From JAXGXJ01 sp040772905 (GTDB taxonomy: Bacteria > Actinomycetota > Thermoleophilia > RBG-16-64-13), in NCBI GenBank assembly GCA_040772905.1, contig JAXGXJ010000005.1, positions 124,001 to 188,000 of the forward strand: a stretch of 64,000 bases of DNA. Direction: 5' to 3'. Positions within the stretch are counted from its first letter, which is position 1. Each line of letters opens with the position of its first letter. Shown in pieces: positions 42,796 to 49,467 of this stretch. The notes under the pieces were generated by a model, which was not told the origin of the DNA, did not search any database, and saw only the letters and a program-made list of their open reading frames with translations. The position numbers were made by a program, and so were the translations under genes.

Positions 42796-43569
42796 TCAGA
42801 TCAGACCGGCGCTGCGTGCGATGGCCCGGACCCGCTCGGCCGAACCGGGTGCCAGATCGTAGACAGCGGCCCCCTGCATGTCGGCGGTGACCACATGTGC
42901 GTCGAAGTCGAGCCAGCCCGCCAGTTCCAGAGAGCCCAGGCGTTCGCGGATGAAGGTCAGGTCGTCGTCAGACCTCACCTTGTTGGCGACCGCCCACAGC
43001 GCCGTGATACCCAGGTCGCGGGCAAGGCGGGCGATATCCGCCGCCACTGTCAGGCTGCGCTGGCCCGGCTCCACCACGATGAACATCACGTCCACGGCCG
43101 CGGCGGTGCCTCTGCCCAGATGCTCCAAACCCGCCACAAGGTCCAGCAGTACGGTCTCCTGCTCGCGCAGCAGGAGATGGGTCACCAGGGCCCTCACCAC
43201 GCTGTTCTCCGGGCATACGCAGCCGGCCCCCGCTCCCCGTACCGTCCCCATCTCGAGGAGCCTGATGCCGCGATGAGCCACCGAGAAGCGGGCAGGTATG
43301 TCTTCCACACGAGGGTTCAGCCGAAAATAGGCCGCAGGCTCCCCGGGCTGCGAGCCGGTGCGCTCGGCGATGAGGTCTCGCATCTCAACCACGGGCACCA
43401 CCTGGGACAAGGCTTCCTCGGGGAACCCCAAGGCCTGCCCCAGAGTGGGGTTGGGGTCGGCGTCGATGGCGTAGACCGTCTGTCCCTCCCCCGCCAGCAC
43501 GTAGGCCAAGAGGCTGCTGAAGGTGGTCTTCCCCACCCCGCCTTTGCCCGCCACCGCGACCTTAGCCAT
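42796..43569 (-). CDS. second CooC-like ATPase
   Basis: 257 aa from ATG 43569. Deviant Walker A GKGGVGKTTFSS, DADPNPTLGQALGFP, and the metal motif GAGCVCPEN with a Cys-X-Cys pair as in CooC. LLDLVAGLEHLGRGTAAAVD follows. It differs clearly from the cooC copy at 32771, so one may serve CODH and the other ACS; which is which cannot be decided here. Its start overlaps the stop of the Cys-rich gene. It is part of the same minus-strand run as cooS. Confidence 0.88.
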   Translation of the reverse strand: MAKVAVAGKGGVGKTTFSSLLAYVLAGEGQTVYAIDADPNPTLGQALGFPEEALSQVVPVVEMRDLIAERTGSQPGEPAAYFRLNPRVEDIPARFSVAHRGIRLLEMGTVRGAGAGCVCPENSVVRALVTHLLLREQETVLLDLVAGLEHLGRGTAAAVDVMFIVVEPGQRSLTVAADIARLARDLGITALWAVANKVRSDDDLTFIRERLGSLELAGWLDFDAHVVTADMQGAAVYDLAPGSAERVRAIARSAGLI

Positions 43570-43813
43570 GGGTCTCGCCCGCATCGTCCTCGCCACGCAG
43601 GGCGCCCCAGCGCTCCTCACCCACGCACTCGCGGGCCTTGGAGCACCATTCCACGCAGGAGGGGACCTCTTCTTTCCACAGATACTCGCGGCAGTACGGA
43701 CAACGCACGCGCGTCTCGTCGGAGAACATCTCCACCTCGCGCCCACAGTGAGGGCAGCGATGCAACGAAGCGCTTAGATGCCTGCCGTCTTGGCCAGGAC
43801 AGCGACCGGCCAT
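43562..43813 (-). CDS. small Cys-rich protein, first gene of the CODH/ACS run
   Basis: 83 aa from ATG 43813, with AAAGGGG upstream. Two C-X2-C pairs form a likely zinc ribbon (CPHCG and CPYC), and a second block has Cys-X3-Cys-X6-Cys with VPSCVEWCSKARECVGEERW. It ends within the CooC-like start (8-base overlap). I do not recognise the family; such CVEWC blocks occur as C-terminal tails in metalloenzyme-associated small proteins, as far as I recall. A metal delivery or redox role is inference. Confidence 0.65.
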   Translation of the reverse strand: MAGRCPGQDGRHLSASLHRCPHCGREVEMFSDETRVRCPYCREYLWKEEVPSCVEWCSKARECVGEERWGALRGEDDAGETHG

Positions 43814-43840
43814 ACCCACCCCTTTCGCCGGTGGTCTCGC

Positions 43841-43851
43841 CTACATTGTAG
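43841..43851. promoter_or_regulatory. inverted repeat CTACATTGTAG in the divergent CODH promoter region
   Basis: A perfect 5-bp palindrome in the 155-base divergent region between the Cys-rich gene and the ferredoxin-like gene. On the minus strand TACAAT inside it could be a -10 box. Regulator unknown. Confidence 0.4.
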
Positions 43852-43967
43852 GGTACGCAAGAGACTCACCGCCAGATGGGGTATCCTCTGCGCGGACGGC
43901 ACTGGTGGATGAGGTCTTGCCCGGCCTGGGCGAGACCGGCACCGTCGGGCATACGGCGGGTGGGCTG

Positions 43968-44177
43968 ATGAAGAGGGCACTGATCGACTATCGCCGCTGC
44001 GACCCTACCCGCTGCCCCGAGGGTAACTGCGCGGCTGCGCGTGCCTGCGAGCGTCGGGTGCTCAAGCAGGAGTCGGCGTTCGAGGTGCCCATGCCCGGCG
44101 CGCTCCCCTGCAGCGGATGCGGTGACTGCGTCCGGGGATGCCCGCTCGAGGCCGTCAAGATCGTCGCCGATGGATGA
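43968..44177 (+). CDS. small 4Fe-4S ferredoxin-like protein
   Basis: 69 aa from ATG 43968; the frame opens at 43905. MKRALIDYRRCDPTRCPEGN with further Cys (ARACERR), then LPCSGCGDCVRGCPLEAVKI, giving one complete 4Fe-4S motif and four other cysteines for a probable second cluster. It is divergent from the CODH operon and 80 bases ahead of the 68-aa and cooT genes. It could transfer electrons to CODH or take part in nickel/Fe-S maturation. Function is inference. Confidence 0.75.
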   Translation: MKRALIDYRRCDPTRCPEGNCAAARACERRVLKQESAFEVPMPGALPCSGCGDCVRGCPLEAVKIVADG

Positions 44178-44257
44178 CCCGCGTTGGCGGCGGCGGCTGG
44201 AGTCGGATGGAGACCCGCGATGGGTGGCCTGTTGTCTCTTGAGGAAGGAATGGTCAC

Positions 44258-44464
44258 ATGGACGACGACCTGCGCGAACTCGAAGCTCTTCTCGACTACC
44301 TCGTGAAACACAACGAAGACCACGCCGGCGAGTTGCAGGACCTAGCCTCGCGGGCGCAGACGTTGGGTAAGACCGAGGCCTATGACCGCCTGACAGAAGG
44401 CGTGGCCTTGTTGCGCGACTCCAACGTGAGCCTGAGGAAGGCTCTCGACGCACTGCGAGGCTGA
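44258..44464 (+). CDS. small helical protein, CooT neighbour
   Basis: 68 aa, all helical: ELEALLDYLVKHNEDHAGEL and YDRLTEGVALLRDSNVSLRK. It has two conserved-looking His near residue 20 (KHNEDH) but no Cys. A good ribosome binding site (GAGGAAGGA) is present. It precedes cooT by one base, so the two are probably made together. I do not know a function; a metal-binding chaperone role would fit the position. Confidence 0.65.
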   Translation: MDDDLRELEALLDYLVKHNEDHAGELQDLASRAQTLGKTEAYDRLTEGVALLRDSNVSLRKALDALRG

Positions 44465-44465
44465 G

Positions 44466-44663
44466 ATGTGCCTGGCCAAGGTATATCTGATGGAGCCCGG
44501 AAAGGACGAAGCCACCTTCGTCATGGAGAACGTCACCCGGGTGACGGTCCAAGACGATAGGGTCCGGCTCACCTCGCTGCTGGGAGCGTCGGAGGAGCTG
44601 CCGGCCCGCGTCGTGGATATGGACTTCATGGATGGGAGATTGCTGCTCCGCGCACCGGACTGA
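44466..44663 (+). CDS. cooT: CooT-like nickel-binding protein
   Basis: 65 aa beginning MCLAKVYLM. The CooT family starts with Met-Cys and its Cys2 binds Ni(II) at the dimer interface; the length and the beta-rich profile (VTRVTVQDDRVRLTSLLGAS) fit. CooT takes part in nickel handling for CODH maturation. It is the third gene of the small plus-strand operon divergent from cooS/acs. Confidence 0.85.
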   Translation: MCLAKVYLMEPGKDEATFVMENVTRVTVQDDRVRLTSLLGASEELPARVVDMDFMDGRLLLRAPD

Positions 44664-44797
44664 TCGCCGCAGCCCGGGGCGACTGCCTCAGCGCCGCCTC
44701 CAGCACACGACCTCGGCTGACCCTGACTCCCCATCGACCGGGGGGTGGATTGAAGCACCTTCCTGCGACTCAAGATAGACTTCAGCGCGCATGTGGC

Positions 44798-44818
44798 TTG
44801 ACTATTACTAAGTTAGTA
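44798..44818 (+). promoter_or_regulatory. padR promoter region with palindrome TACTAAGTTAGTA
   Basis: TTGACT at 44798-44803 is a -35 candidate; immediately after it is a perfect 6-bp palindrome TACTAAGTTAGTA (44806-44818), in an AT-rich patch ending in TATACAAT near 44840. It is probably the autoregulatory operator of the PadR-type gene. Confidence 0.5.
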
Positions 44819-44880
44819 GTACTATGAATCTCATAATGTTATACAATGACGTGGACCGGGATGCAGGAGGTCGATCAGAG

Positions 44881-45238
44881 ATGGTGAATGAGGCACCGGG
44901 GCACGACGATGGCGGCGCGGCGGACCTGCCCGCAGGATCGGCGGTCGCGTCTTCTTCACTGCGCAAGTTCCAGAGGGAACTCTCCGCGGGCATCGTCTCG
45001 CTGACCCTTCTCGCTCTTCTGGCCCATGCCAGGGAGCCTTTGTACGGCTATCAGATCGCGAAGGAACTCGAGGACTACGGTACCGGACTGCCCGTGAAAC
45101 AGGGCACACTCTATCCGGTGCTGCGTTCCATGGAAGCCGGAGGCTTGCTGACCAGCGAGGTGGAGCCATCGGTGACAGGACCTCCCCGGCGCTACTACTC
45201 CATCACTGAGCAGGGCCGTGAGGCGTTCGGTCTGTGGC
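44881..45238 (+). pseudogene. PadR-family transcriptional regulator, interrupted by an IS element
   Basis: From ATG 44881 (AGGAGG upstream). The winged helix is intact: TLLALLAHAREPLYGYQIAK, VKQGTLYPVLRSMEAGGLL, TGPPRRYYSITEQGREAFGL. At 45239 the IS256-family element begins, and the frame runs 19 codons into it before a stop at 45297. The missing 3' part is found beyond the IS at 46617-46686. Rejoining gives GLWRDSWLKTRDFVEAVLEG as the end of a normal PadR protein. A truncated DNA-binding product may still be made. Confidence 0.9.
45231..45238. repeat. target site duplication, left copy (TCTGTGGC)
   Basis: Eight-base direct repeat immediately left of the IS; the second copy is at 46617-46624. 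Eight bases is the usual duplication length for the IS256 family. Confidence 0.9.
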
Positions 45239-46616
45239 GGTTGTGTTTGTCAATCTGTGCAAAAGCAGATCACGGTATGACGCTGGTCCTTCCGTGACGT
45301 CTTCTTCTTAGGCCGCCTCCTCCAGTTGCCGCAGTAGTTCGCGCTTGTGCTCGTCAAGGAGATCCATGTTGAGGTAGCGATGCTCCTCGAGCCAGCCTTC
45401 ATGGGTCTCGACGGCGAGAGCCCGGATGAGCCTCAGGCAGCTGTCGACGTTCGGGAAGATCCTCACCACCCGGGTCCGGCGCTTGATCTCCTCGTTCAGC
45501 CTCTCCAGCATGTTGGTGCTCTTGAGATGCTTGTGATGGCCGCGGGGCAGACGGTAAAAGGTCAGGGTCTCGGCGATGTTCTCCTCCACCCAGTCGCAGA
45601 GCTTGGGATAGGTCTTCTGCCAACGAGCGAGCCAGGCGGAGAGGTCTTTCTGGGCTTCGGCCACGTCCCGGCGATCGTAGAGCCACCGGAGCTCCTGCAG
45701 GCAGTCGTCGTTGGCTTTCCGGGGCAGGTGGTCAAGAGCGTTACGCAGGAAATGCACGTAGCAGCGTTGCCAGGCGGCTTCGGGGAGCATCTCCATAAGG
45801 CTCTTCCGCAGTCCTTCGTGGGCGTCGGAGACCACGAACTCGACGCCGTGGAGTCCTCGGTCTCTCAAGGAGGCGAGGAAGTCCCGCCAGCTCGTCTGGC
45901 TCTCCCTGCCGGCCAGTTCCACCCCCAAGACCTGGCGGTAACCCTCCTGGTTGATGCCGATGCCGATGAAGACGGCCTGGGAACGGATGACGCCGCCTTC
46001 CCGCACTTTCTCGTAGCGGGCGTCGAGGATCAGGTAGGGGTAGGGTTCCTCCAGGCGCCTAGTCGCGAACTCCCGCAGGCTCTTATCGAGGCCCTTGTTG
46101 ATTTGGCTGATGGCCGAAGCGGAGAAGCTGTGGCCGCACAGTTCCTCGGTGATGGCCTTCACCTTGCGGGTGGAGACCCCCTGGACATACATCTCGGCAA
46201 GAGCTGAGACCAAGGCCTTCTCCGAGCGTTGGTAGCGCTCGAAGAGCTCCGTGGAGAAGCGGCCGTCGCGGTCACGGGGGACTCTCAGTTCCAGCTTGCC
46301 CACCCGGGTGACAAGAGTGCGGGGGTAGTAGCCCGCGCGGTAGCCCAGGCGGCCCTCGGTGCGCTCACCAGGTTCCGCACCGACGGTGTCGGTCATCTCA
46401 GCTTCGAGAATCTGCTGCATCGCCTCGCGCACGATCTCGCGCAAGAAGTTCTTGTCCTCGGCAATCAGCGCTTTAAGGTTAGACCGTGCTTGAGTACTCT
46501 TGTCCTGGGTCATGGTGTGCTCCCTCTCGTAGGGGTGATTCGGCATCACATGCATACCATGACCTTTTCTCTTGTCCTTCCCTCAAGAGCTTTTGCACAC
46601 AAGTCAGCACACTACC
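45239..46616 (-). mobile_element. complete IS256-family insertion sequence (1378 bp)
   Basis: The element is bounded by 28-base imperfect terminal inverted repeats (45239-45266 and 46589-46616), sharing GGT, GTGT and a run TGTGCAAAAGC (19 of 28 match). It carries one intact transposase and is flanked by an 8-base target duplication, so it is a recent and probably still active insertion. It sits inside padR and cuts it off from the downstream HAAS membrane protein gene. Confidence 0.93.
45308..46513 (-). CDS. IS256-family transposase (full length)
   Basis: 401 aa from ATG 46513 (GAGGGAG upstream). The mutator-type DDE residues are visible: first Asp in YLILDARYEKVRE, second Asp in EFVVSDAHEGL, and Glu in STNMLERLNEEIKRRTRVVR. 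CYVHFLRNALDHLP is the conserved motif after the second Asp. No frameshift or stop is seen, so the enzyme is probably functional. It is the sole gene of the element. Confidence 0.95.
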   Translation of the reverse strand: MTQDKSTQARSNLKALIAEDKNFLREIVREAMQQILEAEMTDTVGAEPGERTEGRLGYRAGYYPRTLVTRVGKLELRVPRDRDGRFSTELFERYQRSEKALVSALAEMYVQGVSTRKVKAITEELCGHSFSASAISQINKGLDKSLREFATRRLEEPYPYLILDARYEKVREGGVIRSQAVFIGIGINQEGYRQVLGVELAGRESQTSWRDFLASLRDRGLHGVEFVVSDAHEGLRKSLMEMLPEAAWQRCYVHFLRNALDHLPRKANDDCLQELRWLYDRRDVAEAQKDLSAWLARWQKTYPKLCDWVEENIAETLTFYRLPRGHHKHLKSTNMLERLNEEIKRRTRVVRIFPNVDSCLRLIRALAVETHEGWLEEHRYLNMDLLDEHKRELLRQLEEAA

Positions 46617-46686
46617 TCTGTGGCGGGATTCATGGTTGAAGACGCGTGACTTCGTCGAGGCTGTCTTGGAGGGACACCGTGGTTGA
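46617..46686 (+). pseudogene. 3' remnant of padR with right target duplication
   Basis: TCTGTGGC at 46617-46624 is the right copy of the target duplication; the following bases complete the PadR reading frame (DSWLKTRDFVEAVLEGHRG) to TGA at 46684-46686. The stop overlaps the GTG start of the next gene (46679), showing that padR and the HAAS gene were coupled before the insertion. Confidence 0.85.
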
Positions 46687-47836
46687 GAATATGGAGACAT
46701 ATCTGCAGGAACTGAAAGCGGCACTGGTCTCCACCGGAGCCGATCCCGCGCTGGTGCAGGACGCTCTCTTCGATGCGGAGGAGTACCTGCAAGCCGAGAT
46801 GGCCGCACGGGAGCAGGCCCAGCCCGGCGATGACCGGTCGCCTTCCGGGGACGACCGTGCCGCCTGGTTCGCCGCGGTGATCGAGGGATACGGCACTCCA
46901 GAAGAGGTGGCCGCTGCCTACGTGGGTACGACGCCGCCCGACGCGGAAGAGCCGACGCGCGGACCGGTATCGGAGCCCGAGTCGCTGCCCACGCCGCCGG
47001 ACACGGGCCAGCCGCGGACCGGGCCACAATGCCCGACCTGCGCAGCCGAGGTGTCGCCTGACCAGGTGTTCTGTACGCGCTGCGGCACCCGGCTCCGCCA
47101 CGGCCCGGCCGGCCCGCTCCCGCCACGTCCGAGCCAGCCGGTCGGACCGCTGCCTGCGGGCGTGACACAGGGCAGAGAGGCCGCAGCGACCGCTGATACC
47201 CGCGAGCGGAGCGCATGGAGGCAGATCTTCGGCCCGTTCGCCGACGGACGGGTGTGGACGTCTCTTGTCTACATGATCCTATCGCTGGTCACCGGGCTGG
47301 TCTACTTCACCCTTGTGGTGACGGGCTTCTCCACCGCCGGGGGGATGCTGGTGCTCATCATCGGCATTCCGCTGTTCGTGCTGGTGCTAGGCATGGTGCG
47401 AGGGCTTGCCCTGTTTGAAGGGCGGCTCGTCGAAACGCTGCTTGGTACGCGTATGCCCCGCAGATCGCGGCCGACACCACCTGACTTTGGTTTCTTCCAG
47501 CGGCTGCTGTTCTGGCTGAAAGACGGCCGCACCTGGGCCTCCATCGCCTACATGGTGCTGATGCTGCCCCTGGGCACCATCTACTTCACCATCGCCGTGG
47601 TGGGGCTGTCGGTGGGCATCGCCCTGGTGGCCTCACCCGTCTGGGTGTTGGCCGGCTGGGGCACCGGCGATCATACCTGGATCATCAACGGCGTCGCCCA
47701 TGACTACTGGCCGCTGTGGGCCGCCCCGCTGGCGTTCGTGGTCGGTGTGCTGCTGCTGATCGGATTCATGCATCTGGTCAAGTGGATCGGACGAGGACAC
47801 GCGGCCTTCGCGAAGGCGATGCTGGTGCGGCTGTAG
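46679..47836 (+). CDS. HAAS/zinc-ribbon/multi-pass sensor-domain membrane protein
   Basis: 385 aa from GTG 46679 (GGAGGG five bases upstream). Residues ~1-80 are a HAAS/DUF1700-type helical domain (ENMETYLQELKAALVSTGAD, YGTPEEVAAAYVG) that partners PadR regulators. Residues ~120-140 are a zinc ribbon (CPTCAAE, CTRCGTR). A Pro-rich linker then leads to two repeated membrane units, each with a pair of hydrophobic helices (SLVYMILSLVTGLVYFTLVV and SIAYMVLMLPLGTIYFTIAV), like the bacterial sensor domain. Formerly the second gene of the padR operon; now downstream of the IS, which may change its expression. Confidence 0.85.
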   Translation: MVENMETYLQELKAALVSTGADPALVQDALFDAEEYLQAEMAAREQAQPGDDRSPSGDDRAAWFAAVIEGYGTPEEVAAAYVGTTPPDAEEPTRGPVSEPESLPTPPDTGQPRTGPQCPTCAAEVSPDQVFCTRCGTRLRHGPAGPLPPRPSQPVGPLPAGVTQGREAAATADTRERSAWRQIFGPFADGRVWTSLVYMILSLVTGLVYFTLVVTGFSTAGGMLVLIIGIPLFVLVLGMVRGLALFEGRLVETLLGTRMPRRSRPTPPDFGFFQRLLFWLKDGRTWASIAYMVLMLPLGTIYFTIAVVGLSVGIALVASPVWVLAGWGTGDHTWIINGVAHDYWPLWAAPLAFVVGVLLLIGFMHLVKWIGRGHAAFAKAMLVRL

Positions 47837-48117
47837 AACAAGCCGCCGCGCCTACGCGGCCAGAGCTTCCAGCGCACTCCAGGGACGACCCGACGGCGAT
47901 GTGCTGCCACTGAGCCGGAAGCCCGTGACCTCCGACCACCATTCCCCGCGAGCATGCGAGAATAGGTGGCAGGAGAGCCGTCCATCACCGTCTCGGCCCC
48001 ACCGACGGCGGTCGCTCGCAGCCGGCCGCTCCGGATCCCGACACTGTCCAGCACCCGCGCTCCTGCGGTCTGAGCAGCACGTCACATACCGCAGGCGGCA
48101 CAAGGAGGAGTCGAGCC
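47837..48117. other. intergenic region before the broken permease
   Basis: 280 bases. It ends with a good ribosome binding site AAGGAGGAG (48101-48109) that belongs to the permease remnant. I see no other gene or clear terminator. Confidence 0.4.
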
Positions 48118-48556
48118 CTGAGCGCGGCGCTGGCAGAGACGCTGGCCATCATCTTGCTGGTGGCGGTCCTGGCCTGGGCGGTCATCCGTCCTTGGGGATG
48201 AGTGGAGAGCGTGGTCGCCGTCCCAGCCGCCGGCATAGTCCTGGCCACCGGTGCCATCTCCCTGGAGCACGCCTGGGAAGAAGTGGTGCGCATCGGCCCC
48301 GTGATCGGCTTCCTGGCCGCCATCCTCGTGCTCGCGCAACTGTGCGACGTGGAGGGATTGTTCCGAGCCAGTGGCAGTTGGATGGCCCGCCTGTCTGGCC
48401 CACATCCGCGATCGCTGTTGGCGTCGGTGTTCGTCGTCGCCTCAATCATCACAGCGGTGCTCAGCCTCGATGCCACCGTGGTGCTGCTCACGCCGGTGGT
48501 GTTCGTAACCGCCACTCACCTGGGCGTCCGACAGAAGCCGCACGTGTACGCCTGTA
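48118..48556 (+). pseudogene. broken ArsB/NhaD-type permease remnant
   Basis: The frame from CTG 48118 (seven bases after AAGGAGGAG) reads ETLAIILLVAVLAWAVIRPW, then an in-frame TGA at 48199-48201, and continues VESVVAVPAAGIVLATGAIS and VYACTH, typical of the start of ArsB/SLC13-like anion permeases. The normal protein continues for ten or more helices, but here homology stops at about 48556 (after KPHVYACTHK) where sequence of the nucleotidyltransferase neighbour begins. The start codon (CTG) may also be degraded. So the gene has lost its start or internal codon and its 3' two thirds. Confidence 0.75.
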
Positions 48557-49182
48557 CCCATAAGGTCATCTTCCGATCCCAGAACGAAGAGTTTCGGGTG
48601 CGTCGCCACGTTCTCCAGGAAATGATTGCGATCTTCTCGCCGCCGCTGCCATTCAGCAAATGAGACTATGGTTGGATTGATGGGCCTCGCCAGCATCTGC
48701 TCCGCTTTGGTGAGCGCCGCGTACGCGTCAGCATGCAGAAGGTCCTCGCTCACGATCATCAAGTCCACGTCGCTGGACGCGTGATCCACTCCCTTGGCTT
48801 GCGAGCCGTACACGAAGGCCACGCGAATCCTGGCCGCGAGCGGATCCAACGCCTCTTGTATGGGCTCGACCAGTCCGACCGTCTTCCTCACCAGACCCCG
48901 CAACTCCTCGAACACGGGCGACTGTGGATTCGCCTGATAGTGCTTTTCCCAGCCGACACTGCGAACGGTAAGGAGACCACTTGCGGTCAGGCGTCTCAGC
49001 TCACGGTGAACGGCCCCTGTTCCTGAGCCGGCAAGCGCGATGACTTCCTTTGAGAGGAAGCTCCTGTCGGGCTGGCCAAACAAGATGCCGAGCACCCTCT
49101 GCTGCACCTTCGTGAACAGAGCATCGGCAAGTCGAACGTGTTCTGGTTCTACTATTCCCATATTGGGAATAGTAATACCCAT
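48442..49182 (-). CDS. wHTH - nucleotidyltransferase protein
   Basis: About 246 aa from ATG 49182 (or ATG 49161). Residues ~15-85 are a winged helix (VLGILFGQPDRSFLSKEVIA, TGAVHRELRRLTASGLLTVR). Residues ~110-200 are a minimal nucleotidyltransferase with VAFVYGSQAKGVDHASSDVD (GS and D-X-D metal site). The C-terminal ~40 residues read into sequence antisense to the permease remnant and look foreign, so the true end may have been lost at the junction near 48560. Such proteins occur as MNT-like antitoxins or small-molecule nucleotidyltransferases; no HEPN partner is adjacent here. Confidence 0.75.
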   Translation of the reverse strand: MGITIPNMGIVEPEHVRLADALFTKVQQRVLGILFGQPDRSFLSKEVIALAGSGTGAVHRELRRLTASGLLTVRSVGWEKHYQANPQSPVFEELRGLVRKTVGLVEPIQEALDPLAARIRVAFVYGSQAKGVDHASSDVDLMIVSEDLLHADAYAALTKAEQMLARPINPTIVSFAEWQRRREDRNHFLENVATHPKLFVLGSEDDLMGTGVHVRLLSDAQVSGGYEHHRREQHHGGIEAEHRCDD

Positions 49183-49192
49183 ATTGGGAATT
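49154..49192. promoter_or_regulatory. two tandem palindromes (ATTCCCATATTGGGAAT type)
   Basis: Copy 1 at 49154-49170 is an inverted repeat ATTCCCATATTGGGAAT; copy 2 at 49177-49192 is ACCCATATTGGGAAT-like. Their centres are 23 bases apart, about two helical turns. They overlap the two possible start codons of the nucleotidyltransferase gene, whose product therefore begins with the repeated residues IPNMGI. They are likely autoregulatory operators for its winged helix. Confidence 0.65.
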
Positions 49193-49285
49193 CTCAATAG
49201 CTGGGTCTCTGCCGCTCGCGTGGGCGACCGGACAGAACAGTGCAGCGATCTACGACAAGAACGTTGTCGTTTCGACAACAGGAGG

Positions 49286-49357
49286 TGGGCGATACTGGAT
49301 TTGAACCAGTGACATCTGCCGTGTGAAGACAGCGCTCTCCCACTGAGCTAATCGCCC
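49286..49357 (-). tRNA. tRNA-Val (CAC)
   Basis: A 72-base cloverleaf. Acceptor arms GGGCGAT and ATCGCCC, anticodon arm CTGTC-TTCACAC-GGCAG with anticodon CAC, and T-arm GTTCAAATC. The CCA end is not encoded. Confidence 0.93.
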
Positions 49358-49467
49358 CTATCAAGGCTGCAGATTGTAGCAGGAGCAGGGCTGAGGGCCA
49401 AGGTGCGGCCCAAGCGGGCGTCGCGTCGACGAGCGGGGACAACATCCCACACCCGCGCCGCGCCCCG

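Noticed and set aside
48199..48201. Selenocysteine codon in the permease remnant
   Set aside because: The TGA lies between RPWG and VESVV without any SECIS-like context, and the gene is truncated anyway; a nonsense mutation is simpler.
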